Below, one piece after another: positions 38,532-48,058 of a stretch of 64,000 bases of DNA (position 1 is the first letter of the stretch; each line of letters begins with the position of its first letter). The notes below the pieces were generated by a model that worked only from the letters and a program-made list of their open reading frames with translations, did no database searches and was not told where the DNA came from. The translations under genes were made by a program, and so were the position numbers. This DNA comes from Psychrobacter sp. JCM 18900 (GTDB lineage: Bacteria > Pseudomonadota > Gammaproteobacteria > Pseudomonadales > Moraxellaceae), in assembly GCF_904846625.1 (NCBI RefSeq), contig NZ_CAJHBL010000001.1, positions 558,001 through 622,000 on the forward strand. Direction: 5' to 3'.

Positions 38532-39200
38532 CTAAAAATTCAGACGGCCGCCCTTTTTTTCTGCTCGCTTAAAGGCATCTCGTTCTTCGCAGCGTTTGAG
38601 CCAGTTCAAAAGATTGGTATATTTACTCTGATCTAAACCTGCACCAGCATTGGCACCCACGACCGCAAGATGCATTTGAATATCAGCGGCGCTAAATTCG
38701 CTACCTGCAAACCAGTGATTTTCATGTAGGTGACGCTCCATCATATCTAGCATCTTCTCCAAACCGCTACTGATCATGTTCTTTTCAATCTGACCTTGGA
38801 TTTTTTTGCTAATAGGTTTGATTAGCATTGGCGACTGAGACACTACTTTTGTGAATACCAAGCGCATGACCAACAGTGGCATCAATGAAGCCTCTGCAAA
38901 GTGTAGCCAAAACGTATAGGCTTCCCACGCTGCTTCGTTATTATCGTCAGGTTTGAACTGCTTTTCTTTATCGTAGTGCTTAATCAAATATTCAATGATA
39001 AACCCTGACTCAATCAGCACACGATCGTCCGTTTCTAGTATCGGTGCATTACCAATCGGATGCACTTGCTTTAGGCTATCAGGAGCACGGTATGCCTTGT
39101 TGCGCTCATAGCAAGTCAATTTATAATCGGCGCCGAGCTCTTCCAACAGCCAGATAATACGAAACGAGCGCGAGTTTGCTAAATGATGAAGATGTAACAT
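38532..39200 (-). CDS. Glutathione S-transferase family protein
   Basis: A 222-residue protein with the thioredoxin-like N-domain (LHHLANSRSFRIIWLLEELG, HPIGNAPILETDD, LIESGFIIEYLI) and the helical C-domain (GSEFSAADIQMHLAVVGA). The Ser in NSRSFRI sits where catalytic Ser or Tyr is found. It resembles the bacterial type with a HPxGxxP motif. Substrate is unknown. A ribosome site AGGA precedes the ATG. Single-gene unit with its own terminator. Confidence 0.9.
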   Translation of the reverse strand: MLHLHHLANSRSFRIIWLLEELGADYKLTCYERNKAYRAPDSLKQVHPIGNAPILETDDRVLIESGFIIEYLIKHYDKEKQFKPDDNNEAAWEAYTFWLHFAEASLMPLLVMRLVFTKVVSQSPMLIKPISKKIQGQIEKNMISSGLEKMLDMMERHLHENHWFAGSEFSAADIQMHLAVVGANAGAGLDQSKYTNLLNWLKRCEERDAFKRAEKKGGRLNF

Positions 39201-39394
39201 AAACCGTCCTAGTTATATATTGTAGTAAATCAGCCATAATATCTCAGATATAGCACCATACGTTTGCTCGATCGTGGCACTACTGCTCTCGATAATAGCG
39301 TAATTTGTACTTCTTTAATACTGTGAGTTGGCAGACATACTAGAAAACAATGCCTACCGAATCGATACTATCTAAGACGGTGTACTCTTTGACA

Positions 39395-40465
39395 TCAATC
39401 TAAATGTAATGCTTCAATTTTGCGCGTCATTTTATCTATCTTTTGCTGATATTTTTTGATCTGACGGAATCGATGCGCGATTAGCACGCCTTTGATACGG
39501 CGATTTTTCAGACGACGACGTGGTGGAAAACTGCCCACTTGTGGCTCATTGTAGCCATGTAAGCGGTCTTCACGTTTACGCGCCATATAACCTAATGCGC
39601 TATCAGCAATTATAATCAGCAGTGCGATGAAAATCATGCTGTACATTAGCATGGAGCCACCATCATGTAAGTTACGATCTAAAATTGCGATTGAGAATAT
39701 GAACAAGAATATTGGCTCAAGGTAACACAGAGTGCCAAATAGTGAGACAGGCAGCTTCTGACTGGCTACCATCGTCAGTGACATCGCAGCGGTACTAATA
39801 ATGCCCAATAGTGGCAGCAGATACCAAAGCTTGTGGTTGGTGATTGCTACTTCAAAACCGCCATTCATATACAGCGCGACCAATACCACTGGTAACAACA
39901 ATACAAGGTCTGAAATCAGACCAGTAATAGGCGGTACTGCAAGTTTGCGACGTAGTAGATAATAAGGAGGATAACCCAAGCAAACAAACAAAGTCGCCCA
40001 AGAAATAGCGCCATACTCAAAAATATCGTAAGCGATACCGAGCCCTGCACATACAATGGCAACCCACTGAAGTAAGCTCATGTCTTCGTTGTAAAAGAAC
40101 CTGCCGACAACAATCATAATCATCGGATATAGGAAGTAACCCAACGTTACCTCAAGTCCCAAACCATTGACTGGCGCCCACATAAATATCCAGATTTGCG
40201 CGCCCAAAATCGGTGTGGGTAATATAAATAAAAACCACTCTTTTGCGTTCTTTAATGTTTTTAGATAATCGAAAATGTGCTGCCACTGCTTTAGTACGCT
40301 TACCAGCAATACCAGACTAAAAAACATTGTCAGCACGCGCCACGAAGCGACTTGCGTACCTGATAATGGTTGCAGCAGTAGACCAAATAAGAACAGCAAT
40401 GAGTATAAAAAATTTGCAGCGACGGCAGTGATTGTACCCTGCGAGGTTTGGTTAGTAGTCAGCAT
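39395..40465 (-). CDS. EamA/RarD-family transporter, first of a tandem pair
   Basis: ATG 40465 is chosen because AAGG lies 9 nt upstream and the product then aligns with its neighbour from the first residue (MLTTNQT-QGT). A longer open frame to 40570 runs through a terminator hairpin. The 356-residue protein has about 10 membrane helices and RarD-like segments (LGYFLYPMIMIVVGRFFYNE, GYPPYYLLRRKLAVPPITG). A basic C-terminal tail of about 65 residues is absent in E. coli RarD (296). RarD-like proteins are putative metabolite exporters; substrate unknown. Paralogue of 40706-41776. Confidence 0.85.
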   Translation of the reverse strand: MLTTNQTSQGTITAVAANFLYSLLFLFGLLLQPLSGTQVASWRVLTMFFSLVLLVSVLKQWQHIFDYLKTLKNAKEWFLFILPTPILGAQIWIFMWAPVNGLGLEVTLGYFLYPMIMIVVGRFFYNEDMSLLQWVAIVCAGLGIAYDIFEYGAISWATLFVCLGYPPYYLLRRKLAVPPITGLISDLVLLLPVVLVALYMNGGFEVAITNHKLWYLLPLLGIISTAAMSLTMVASQKLPVSLFGTLCYLEPIFLFIFSIAILDRNLHDGGSMLMYSMIFIALLIIIADSALGYMARKREDRLHGYNEPQVGSFPPRRRLKNRRIKGVLIAHRFRQIKKYQQKIDKMTRKIEALHLD

Positions 40466-40506
40466 CACAACAGCCTTTAAAGATTGGGGCACATCCATGG
40501 CAATTT

Positions 40507-40549
40507 TTAAAAAAAACAAAAGCCTCAGACGAGAACGTCTGAGGCTTTT
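40507..40549 (-). terminator. Terminator-like hairpin between the two RarD-like genes
   Basis: A perfect 14-bp stem (AAAAGCCTCAGACG / CGTCTGAGGCTTTT, loop AGAA) is followed on the minus strand by a long T run. It lies 157 bp past the upstream paralogue and only about 50 bp before the next start codon. It may be a plain terminator or a leader attenuator. Confidence 0.85.
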
Positions 40550-40705
40550 GCATATAAGGTCGTCGCGCAATCTAAGTTGAACGCTTTTGATGTATTAGGC
40601 TTACATCATGGTCGGCATTATGTCAAAGTCAGAATGAATAAGCAATGCCACTGTTCATCTAGTGTCTAAACTTCTGAATTGAGTAAATTTAATTCAGGTA
40701 AGTGC

Positions 40706-41776
40706 TTATTTTGCATCAAGTTGTTGGATTTTTTGCTGTATCTTATCCATCTTCTTTTGGTAACGACGAATCTTACGAAAACGATGGGCTTTTAGCACGC
40801 CATCGATACGCTGATTGATAAAGTGACGACGCGGTGGAAAGCCGCCAATCTGAAGCTCTCTATAGCCATGCAAGCGGTCATTACGCTGACGAACGAGATA
40901 GCCTTTTATGCTATCAGCCATCATGACCAGTAACGCAAGCGTAATCATGCCATACATAAAGAGCGACCCACCTTCTTCAAGGCTTTGACTCAAAATAGTA
41001 ATAGACAATACGAATAACAGCATCGGCTCTATATAACTTAGCGCCCCAAACAGTGATACTGGCAACTTGCTACTAGCAATCATCGTCAGCGACATCGCAA
41101 GCGCACTAAAAGCACCAAGCAGCGGCAATAGATACCAGAACTTCATGTCTTGCGCTGCAACATCAAAGCCGCCCGTCATATAAAGCACGATGAGCACTAC
41201 TGGTGTCAACAGCGTCAAATCAAACAATAACCCTGTAATGGGCGGTACAGAAAGGGTGCGGCGTAGCAGATAATACGGTGGATAACCCAAGCATACAAAC
41301 AGTGTCACCCAAGATACTGAACCATACTGAACCATATCGTACCCGATACCGAGTGCTGCAAATATCGCGGCAGCCCATTGCAAGATGCTCATATACTCAT
41401 GGTAAAAGAATCGACCAAGCACAATCATCACTAGCGGCAATAAAAAATAGCCCAACGTAACATCGAGACCAAACCCATTGACCGGTGCCCACATAAACAA
41501 CCAAATCTGCCCACCTAGGATTGGCGCAGGCAGTATAAATATTAGCCATTCCTTGACTGTCTTTAGCGTCTTTATATAATCAAAAACACGTTGCCATTGC
41601 TTAGTCAAACTGACCAATATCACCAAACTGAGTAACATCATGAGAACACGCCATGACGCTACCTGCGTCCCTGTTAAGGGCAGCATAAACAGTCCAAACA
41701 AAAACATCATCGAGAATAAAAAGCTCGATGATACCGAAGCAACCGTTCCCTGAAAAGTTTGATTGGTCGTAAGCAT
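40706..41776 (-). CDS. EamA/RarD-family transporter, second of a tandem pair
   Basis: ATG 41776 has AAGG 9 nt upstream, as in the paralogue. The 356-residue product shares closely matching helices with 39395-40465 (for example TGTQVASWRVL, LGYFLLPLVMIVLGRFFYHE, GYPPYYLLRRTLSVPPITG) and the same basic, coiled-coil-like tail (RLHGYRELQIGGFPPRR ... KKMDKIQQKIQQL). The pair is a local gene duplication that included the upstream hairpin. Function: probable small-metabolite exporter, substrate unknown. Confidence 0.85.
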   Translation of the reverse strand: MLTTNQTFQGTVASVSSSFLFSMMFLFGLFMLPLTGTQVASWRVLMMLLSLVILVSLTKQWQRVFDYIKTLKTVKEWLIFILPAPILGGQIWLFMWAPVNGFGLDVTLGYFLLPLVMIVLGRFFYHEYMSILQWAAAIFAALGIGYDMVQYGSVSWVTLFVCLGYPPYYLLRRTLSVPPITGLLFDLTLLTPVVLIVLYMTGGFDVAAQDMKFWYLLPLLGAFSALAMSLTMIASSKLPVSLFGALSYIEPMLLFVLSITILSQSLEEGGSLFMYGMITLALLVMMADSIKGYLVRQRNDRLHGYRELQIGGFPPRRHFINQRIDGVLKAHRFRKIRRYQKKMDKIQQKIQQLDAK

Positions 41777-41830
41777 AACAACAGCCTTAAAAAATAGAAC
41801 CTTATTTACAGTATTGAAAAAATGAGAGTT

Positions 41831-41869
41831 AAAAAACAAAAGCCTCCGACGATAACGTCAGAGGCTTTT
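41831..41869 (-). terminator. Terminator of gyrA, near-copy of the hairpin at 40507
   Basis: The stem AAAAGCCTCCGACG / CGTCAGAGGCTTTT has one mismatch and loop ATAA, followed by a T run on the minus strand. It is about 80 bp past the gyrA stop and about 55 bp before the next start. Confidence 0.82.
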
Positions 41870-41951
41870 TCTAGAAAAATGCTAAGAGACTAGACTCAAA
41901 AGCTAATTACCAAGACTAATACTCGTCATCGTCTTATGCATAGTTAGTCTA

Positions 41952-44744
41952 TTATAGATTGTCACTTGGTTTATGATCGTTTGCAATATCAATCACATCA
42001 TCGACGTCGGTAGTTGCAGTATTGTCAGTTGTCGCATCAATATCTATCTGCTCTTGACCTTCTACTTCAAACGTACCGTATTCTCTCATGGCATCGATAA
42101 GCTCGTCATCACTTTCTTCGTGCTCAACACGCGCCATGGCAACCAGTTTTTCATCTTTTGACAGACGAATCAGTGTCACGCCTTGCGTATTACGACCAGA
42201 ACTAGCAACATGCTCAACTGGCGTACGAACCAACGTCCCTTTATCAGAGATTAGAATAATATCATCGGTAGAGTCAACCTTGGTCGCTCGTACTAGTGCG
42301 CCATTACGCTCACTGGTCTTGATAGCGATCACACCGCCACCGCCACGATTTTGTGTATTGAACTCATCGATAAAGGTACGTTTACCAAAGCCGTTTTCAC
42401 AAGCAATCAGGATTTCACGTACATCATCTTCGATAACGACTAATGACTTGATAAATTCATCAGTAGCCAGACGCATACCGCGGACACCTTTAGCCGTACG
42501 GCCCATCGCACGCGCATCATTCTCATCAAAACGAATGGCTTTACCACTTGAAGCGAACAGCATCACTTCTTGGCTACCATTAGTAATACGAGCGCTGACC
42601 AATTTATCACCGTCTTCTAATCCAACTGCAATCAAACCGTTCGAGCGAATATTGGCAAACTGCTTCAGCTCTACCCGCTTCACTGTACCGTTGGCCGTGG
42701 CAAAGAATACAAAAGGCGGCTCTGCTTGGTTGCTATCTTCTACCGGATCGTCATCATTGCTTACTTCTGATACTTCACTTACTACTGATGTATCTTCTAC
42801 GATTTTTGGAATTGGTAATATCGTCGTAACGGTTTCGTCGCTATTTAGACCAATTAGATTGACCAATGGACGACCACGAGCACCGCGACTGGCAATCGGC
42901 ACTTCAAAACCACGTAAGCTAAAGACACGTCCACTATCAGTGAAACACAGTACCGTAGAATGCGTTGATGTCACGACTAAGTGATCGATTACATCATCTT
43001 CTTTCATTGCCGTGGCAGACTTACCTTTACCGCCACGTTTTTGTGCAACATAGTCATCAATCGGCTGAGTTTTGGCGTAGCCAGTACGCGATACCGTCAT
43101 AACGACCGTTTGCTCAGGAATAAGGTCTTCGCGACTAAAGTCCATACGTGAATCGATGATATCGGTACGGCGCTCATCACCAAAGTTATCACGAATCTCG
43201 ATCATCTCATTAGAGATAATAGCCATCAGCTTATCAAAATCGCCAAGAATAGACTCTAAATGCGCGATTTCACGCAATAGGTCTTGGTATTCTTCAGTCA
43301 GCTTGTCTTGCTCAAGACCAGTCAAACGATGCAGTTGCATGTCTAAAATTGCATTGACCTGCTCAAGTGACAAGCGATAGCGCTCTTCACCTTCGATCAG
43401 ACCAAACGGCGCTTTAGGATCTTCGCCATCGATAAACTCAGGACGTACTGACTGACTACCAGCAGCGGTAAGCATCGCAACGACACTACCTGAGCCCCAC
43501 GTGTTATTTAATAGACTTTCACGTGCTAGACCACGGTTTGCAGAAGCTTTAATCGTCGCAATAATTTCGTCGATATTGGCTAGTGCGACCGTTAGACCTT
43601 CTAGCAAATGACCACGAACGCGGGCTTTGTTCAACTCATAAATCGTACGGCGGGTCACCACTTCTTGACGATGACGAACAAATGCAGCGATAAGCTGACG
43701 CAAGGTCAATAGTTTTGGCTGACCATTATCGAGTGCCACCATATTGATACTGAAGCTAGACTCTAGCGGCGTTTGTAGAAATAGGTTATTAACGATAACT
43801 TCAGCGGTCTCGCCACGACGCAAGTCAATAGCGATACGCATACCGTCTTTATCAGACTCATCACGAATTTCGCTAATGCCTTCGATTTTTTTATCACGAA
43901 CAAGCTCTGCGATACGCTCAATCAGTTTGGCTTTGTTGGCCTGATAAGGTACTTCGGTAAATACGATGCGCTCACGATCACGGTTGACGCCAGCATTGCT
44001 CATCGGCTCGATATGATAGCGACCACGGATATGCAAACGGCCTTTACCCGTACGATAAGCATCTAAAATGCCCGCGCGACCATAGATAATACCGCCCGTA
44101 GGGAAGTCAGGACCTGAAATATGTGACATCAACTCTTCAGCTGAAACTTGTGGATTTTCAGCATACGCAAGACAAGCATTTATTACTTCGGTCAAGTTAT
44201 GCGGTGCCATATTGGTCGCCATACCAACGGCAATACCCGTCGCGCCATTGACCAATAGGTTAGGAATACGCGCTGGCATCACGCTTGGCATGCGCTCAGA
44301 GCCGTCATAGTTGTCTTCCCAATCGACCGTGTCTTTGTCCAAATCAGCGAGCATTTGGTGGGTCAGTTTGGTCATACGTACTTCGGTATAACGCATCGCT
44401 GCCGGAGGATCATCATCGATCGAGCCAAAGTTACCTTGACCATCAACCATTGGGTAGCGCAAGCTGAAATCCTGCGCCATACGTACGATGGCATCATAGA
44501 CAGCACTATCGCCGTGTGGATGGTACTTACCGATAACATCACCGACCACACGTGCTGATTTTTTGTACGGCTTATTATAATCGTTTGATAGCACGTGCAT
44601 GGCATACATCACGCGGCGGTGTACAGGTTTGAACCCATCACGCACATCAGGCAGCGCACGCGAGACGATCACGCTCATCGCATAATCCAAATACGACTGC
44701 TTTAGTTCATCTACGATGCCAATAGGACTGACCGATTCGCTCAT
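41952..44744 (-). CDS. gyrA: DNA gyrase subunit A
   Basis: Cuts and rejoins DNA as part of the A2B2 gyrase. ATG 44744 has an ideal AAGGAG site; the longer open frame upstream is not translated as gyrA. The 930-residue product has the catalytic Tyr119 (AAMRYTE, E. coli Tyr122). The quinolone region [14 protein letters not shown] has wild-type Ser80 and Asp84 (E. coli Ser83 and Asp87), so no classical resistance change is present. The GyrA box is QKRGGKGK. The C-terminal DNA-wrapping domain has an acidic, Ser/Asp/Glu-rich insertion of about 25 residues, and the protein ends in a long acidic tail. Confidence 0.97.
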   Translation of the reverse strand: MSESVSPIGIVDELKQSYLDYAMSVIVSRALPDVRDGFKPVHRRVMYAMHVLSNDYNKPYKKSARVVGDVIGKYHPHGDSAVYDAIVRMAQDFSLRYPMVDGQGNFGSIDDDPPAAMRYTEVRMTKLTHQMLADLDKDTVDWEDNYDGSERMPSVMPARIPNLLVNGATGIAVGMATNMAPHNLTEVINACLAYAENPQVSAEELMSHISGPDFPTGGIIYGRAGILDAYRTGKGRLHIRGRYHIEPMSNAGVNRDRERIVFTEVPYQANKAKLIERIAELVRDKKIEGISEIRDESDKDGMRIAIDLRRGETAEVIVNNLFLQTPLESSFSINMVALDNGQPKLLTLRQLIAAFVRHRQEVVTRRTIYELNKARVRGHLLEGLTVALANIDEIIATIKASANRGLARESLLNNTWGSGSVVAMLTAAGSQSVRPEFIDGEDPKAPFGLIEGEERYRLSLEQVNAILDMQLHRLTGLEQDKLTEEYQDLLREIAHLESILGDFDKLMAIISNEMIEIRDNFGDERRTDIIDSRMDFSREDLIPEQTVVMTVSRTGYAKTQPIDDYVAQKRGGKGKSATAMKEDDVIDHLVVTSTHSTVLCFTDSGRVFSLRGFEVPIASRGARGRPLVNLIGLNSDETVTTILPIPKIVEDTSVVSEVSEVSNDDDPVEDSNQAEPPFVFFATANGTVKRVELKQFANIRSNGLIAVGLEDGDKLVSARITNGSQEVMLFASSGKAIRFDENDARAMGRTAKGVRGMRLATDEFIKSLVVIEDDVREILIACENGFGKRTFIDEFNTQNRGGGGVIAIKTSERNGALVRATKVDSTDDIILISDKGTLVRTPVEHVASSGRNTQGVTLIRLSKDEKLVAMARVEHEESDDELIDAMREYGTFEVEGQEQIDIDATTDNTATTDVDDVIDIANDHKPSDNL

Positions 44745-45047
44745 ATACACTCCTTCACTCACATTTTTTCTAACGTTGACACATCGCTTATGGCACCCAT
44801 AGATCATATAAAAATACTGCCACATAAATGGGCAGTCATGACCAAAATAGACACCATAAAAAACACTGCTACACGTGCAAAACAACCAGAAAATTGTGAT
44901 ACGGTTTTTGTTAAAAACAATGTTTAATAAAAGAAGCTATTTTAGCACAAATTTGCTGATTTAGGGGGCTTTGACCACCATTAAAATCAAGCTAGGCGGT
45001 TCATTCGCAGTGATATTTTGAATTATTGACACACACTAAAATAATTC
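44745..45047. other. gyrA upstream region
   Basis: About 300 AT-rich bases with no gene seen. It contains the gyrA leader, with a short inverted repeat ACTGCC / GGCAGT near 44813-44836. No promoter could be fixed with confidence. Confidence 0.35.
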
Positions 45048-45226
45048 TAATGACAGGTTTTTTTTGATTGGCTTATTTTGCCATTTTTACAGACGAACTT
45101 ACCATCTGCTGAGCAATGAGACACCCCGCCCATTTTACCTGAACAAGGCGTATTTTGAGCCTGTGCTTGGCTCATAGATGTAAAAGTAAATACTAGGGCG
45201 AGTAGCGCTGTGCTGATTGGTTCCAT
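45048..45226 (-). CDS. Small secreted Cys-rich protein, about 59 residues
   Basis: From ATG 45226 on the minus strand the frame gives a signal peptide (MEPISTALLALVFTFTSMSQ, then AQA) and a short mature part: NTPCSGKMGGVSHCSADGKF, then VCKNGKISQSKK. The spaced Cys, GG-x-SHC and FVC-NG-I-S-SKK pattern matches a small exported protein type I have seen in many proteobacteria, function unknown. The frame crosses an A run (45059-45065 as T on the plus strand). If the run is one base longer than I count, the protein ends KKTCH at 45048; if not, it continues to 45002 with an unrelated tail. The end is therefore approximate. Confidence 0.6.
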
Positions 45227-45256
45227 TGTTTATTTTCTCAAGTAGAGAAACATTAA

Positions 45257-45297
45257 ACGTCAAAAAACTGCACTCAATAAATGCAGTTTCTTGACGT
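45257..45297 (-). terminator. Hairpin after the lipase gene
   Basis: The arms ACGTCAAAAAACTGCA and TGCAGTTTCTTGACGT match at 15 of 16 positions with a 9-nt loop. It lies about 40 bp past the lipase stop. The T tail on the minus strand is weak, so termination is likely but not certain. Confidence 0.55.
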
Positions 45298-45334
45298 CAT
45301 TTAAATATAAATTATTTATAAACGCTTGGTGATA

Positions 45335-47029
45335 TTAAGTGGGGTTGTTACTTTGATTAAAGTTTTGCTCAAAGAACTCACGCGTGGCTTGCGTGCAAGC
45401 CGTACTGACCAGACCACCGTGATAGTTACCCAATACAGCAACGCTTGCAGGTATGCCTTGCTGTGCTCCTACATCTACTACGCGTTGAAGATTTTGAACA
45501 AAGTTACTTTGAACGCTTGCTACCACAGAATTAATATTCCATTGGTTCAGAGACGCCTGTCCAATAAGTTGAACATTAGGAGTATTAGGACGATCATTAG
45601 CTGTCGTGGCATCAACATCTAATACTGTCACGTTAACGGTAAGGGCTGGATTTTGTGCGACACTCCCTTGAATAATAGCAGCCATTGAACTGCTATTTAG
45701 ATCGTAATAGACCGTTGGGTCTTGGTTACCACCGCATAATAGGGTTGGCATTTTTGGTATATAACCACGTAGATCATTGGCCTTTAGCGCCTTACGTAGA
45801 TTATTCTGTGGGTTGGCTGCTGGCAATAACCCTGTACCTACCACTAAGCTGTCTGGATTCTGCAAAGCATCCGTGACATAGGCGGCACGAAAGTCTGTTT
45901 TTATCAGATAATTATCGTCTGCAAAACCTAAGAATGCAAATGGCAATTCACTGTCTGGCAGTTGATCTAATAAGGCATTACCAGTGGGTTTTGCTTCAAA
46001 TAATGCATTATCTGGTAGTTTATTGGCAGCGACCAGCTCGCCGAAGCTTAATAAACTTGGTAATTGGGTGTTTGCATAATTGGCAGTAAATATATCAGCT
46101 GTGCTGTTATAGACATTGCCATATGCTTTTTGCAGGCCACCTGCTAATAATGGTGCAAAACGAGACGCACCGATATTGACGTTACCCGAAAAGATTGCAT
46201 CACCGAATGCTGCTAATGCATACGGTCCTGATAGAGGTGCAATGGCTGTGACTGGCTCATCGTTTTGCTCCAGCATTCTTGCGGTGGCCATTGCCACATG
46301 CCCGCCTTGTGAATAACCACTGATGAATAGCTTACCTGAGTCATCAATGTTGGCATAGTCGCTGTCGTTGGCATGTTTTTGTCTGACAATGATTTCACGC
46401 GCGCTATCTAATGCATCAGCCATATCAGTGGATTGCTGCTCTGCGACAAGATACGGATGATAATCAAGTTTTGAGTCATCGTAACCTGCATAGTTTGGTG
46501 CAACCACAATATAACCTTGCGCCGCAAAGTTTGCGGCAATCAATGTCGACTCACCAACGGCTGGGTTCTGAGTGTTGGCCACTTGACTAAAGTCATAGTC
46601 TTTATCAGTAGTCGTGCCATGCGCATAGAGCAAGATAGGTCGGTCACCTTGGCAGTCAGCGCTATCACCACTTGGTAGCATCAATGCTGCGGTCGCATTC
46701 GTTCGCTCACCTGCTGCGCCAACCGTTGGATAGCTGACCTTTTTGATTTTGATATCGCATTTAGCAGCAGGGGTAGCTGTACCACTAAGACTAATTTGAT
46801 CGTCTATTTCAGTGGTACTAAACGCGTTGATACTCTCAACTGACGTATCATTACGAACAATGCTATCGTTATCGTCATCACCACAACCAACCAGTAATAA
46901 ACTACTGGCAATGGCGATTGATAATAGGCAACGTGACATTATTGGTTTATTGATAGTAATGGAGGTAAGTTGATAAGTATTGGCAAATGACTTGCCATTG
47001 GTATCCGTGGTGGATTTAGATTTAATCAT
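45335..47029 (-). CDS. Alpha/beta-hydrolase lipoprotein (secretory lipase/esterase type)
   Basis: ATG 47029 has AAGGA 8 nt upstream. The 564-residue product then has an N-region of about 30 residues before MSRCLLSIAIASSLLLVGCG, whose LVGC is a lipobox, so it is probably an outer-membrane or periplasmic lipoprotein. An ATG at 46939 would give a normal-length signal but has no ribosome site. Beyond a polar linker the hydrolase fold shows ILLYAHGT (oxyanion loop), VAPNYAGYDDS and the nucleophile GYSQGGH. NYHGGLV near the C-terminus could supply the catalytic His. The acyl substrate is unknown. Confidence 0.82.
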   Translation of the reverse strand: MIKSKSTTDTNGKSFANTYQLTSITINKPIMSRCLLSIAIASSLLLVGCGDDDNDSIVRNDTSVESINAFSTTEIDDQISLSGTATPAAKCDIKIKKVSYPTVGAAGERTNATAALMLPSGDSADCQGDRPILLYAHGTTTDKDYDFSQVANTQNPAVGESTLIAANFAAQGYIVVAPNYAGYDDSKLDYHPYLVAEQQSTDMADALDSAREIIVRQKHANDSDYANIDDSGKLFISGYSQGGHVAMATARMLEQNDEPVTAIAPLSGPYALAAFGDAIFSGNVNIGASRFAPLLAGGLQKAYGNVYNSTADIFTANYANTQLPSLLSFGELVAANKLPDNALFEAKPTGNALLDQLPDSELPFAFLGFADDNYLIKTDFRAAYVTDALQNPDSLVVGTGLLPAANPQNNLRKALKANDLRGYIPKMPTLLCGGNQDPTVYYDLNSSSMAAIIQGSVAQNPALTVNVTVLDVDATTANDRPNTPNVQLIGQASLNQWNINSVVASVQSNFVQNLQRVVDVGAQQGIPASVAVLGNYHGGLVSTACTQATREFFEQNFNQSNNPT

Positions 47030-47453
47030 GGTTGCTATCCTTAGCAGTGGTAAACCAAAAATATGCCGAAAGTCCTTGGCAGTAGATTTTTTTTGCACGT
47101 CTTTTCCATCGATAATTATTAATTAAGTGATTCGGCATGATATTCACTCAATCGTAACTGTTTCTTAAACCTTACTATTTATATCGCAAAATATTATTAA
47201 AAGCTACTACAAAGTATGCAAGTAGCCGTCATAGCTCCAGCGCTAGAAAACGAGTAGCTTTAGGCAATTGGCATGTCTTAAAAGCTAATGAAACCGTTGG
47301 CTTTCACGATCATATTATTCTCATGAGCACATTATGATTTAAACCACTTTGATGCAGCTATTTTTTGAGTGATACTGGACAAAAAATTTCTAAACGCTAC
47401 ACTAGCTCATCTTTTATAGCACTTACATAACGACCTAACAGGCTACTATTACT
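47030..47453. other. Divergent spacer between the lipase and a small membrane-protein gene
   Basis: About 420 AT-rich bases with no gene seen. The first 69 bases are an open but probably untranslated extension of the lipase frame. Divergent promoters are expected here, but none matches the consensus well. Confidence 0.35.
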
Positions 47454-47735
47454 ATGGATATCATTCTTGCAGTTGTTTGGATTTTAGCAATGGTGCTATA
47501 CAGCTTTTCGAGCGATTACGTTGCTAGCTTTCCTAACCATAACAATCGCGCTGTCCCTTATGTCCGTTGGGGAGCACTTCTAGTCGCTATGGCTTTATCA
47601 GCATACTTGTCAAAAGCCTATCAAGAAAATCTACAAGGCAATGGTATGTGGGTGTTTGTTATCGTGGTATTTGTCGTTATTGTATTAGCGAAGGTCGTTT
47701 TTAAATGGGTAATTAACAGACGTTTGAAACGCTAG
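47454..47735 (+). CDS. Small three-helix membrane protein of unknown function
   Basis: I do not recognise this 93-residue protein. It has three hydrophobic helices (about 2-20, 38-56 and 64-84) and a basic C-terminus (KWVINRRLKR). The ribosome site is weak. Its TAG stop is contributed by the target-site duplication of the miniature element that follows, so its C-terminus may have been altered by that insertion. Confidence 0.7.
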   Translation: MDIILAVVWILAMVLYSFSSDYVASFPNHNNRAVPYVRWGALLVAMALSAYLSKAYQENLQGNGMWVFVIVVFVVIVLAKVVFKWVINRRLKR

Positions 47736-47896
47736 GGCGTGTCCTCATTTTAAAAATGGTGATAAAAATAAGATAAATTGTAGTCAAATAAGGAAAATAG
47801 TGCAGATAATATCGAGATATTAGTCAGCTATTTGGCGAGATTTAGCCATTTTTAACCCATTTAGATAACTATCGATTGAATTGAGGACACGCCCTA
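47733..47896. mobile_element. MITE-like element, 164 bp, with CTAG target duplication
   Basis: The terminal inverted repeats TAGGGCGTGTCCTCA (47733-47747) and TGAGGACACGCCCTA (47882-47896) are perfect over 15 bp. CTAG flanks both ends (47732-47735 and 47894-47897), consistent with a 4-bp YTAR target duplication of IS5-type transposition. The interior is AT-rich and has no gene, so movement would need a transposase elsewhere. Confidence 0.8.
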
Positions 47897-47917
47897 GGTT
47901 GTACTAAATATTTTTCT

Positions 47918-48025
47918 TATAGTCAAAGAAATCTAAAACAGCTACAAGCCAGCCGACCGCAGATTGTACGTATAGTACCTCTAGGGAGGGTAACACCGTA
48001 GCAGTTTAGTAATTCGCTGACTATA
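47918..48025 (+). repeat. Dispersed 108-bp repeat with TATAGT/ACTATA ends, copy B
   Basis: It begins TATAGTCAAAG and ends GCTGACTATA, with terminal inverted repeat TATAGTCA / TGACTATA. It matches copy A (12963-13071) along its length. It lies 21 bp after the MITE and 33 bp before cmoM. Its right end creates TATACT, a -10-like hexamer (48022-48027), though no good -35 lies 17 bp upstream. Confidence 0.8.
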
Positions 48026-48058
48026 CTCTAACCCTCTTAATTATTGATCTAAATACCT

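Noticed and set aside
40466..40570. N-terminal extension of the first RarD-like gene
   Set aside because: The open frame crosses a strong terminator hairpin. The true start has AAGG before it and aligns with the paralogue.
42088..42984. 298-codon open frame on the plus strand
   Set aside because: Lies entirely antisense to gyrA. The residues are a Ser/Thr/Arg/Pro-rich shadow with no domain and no ribosome site.
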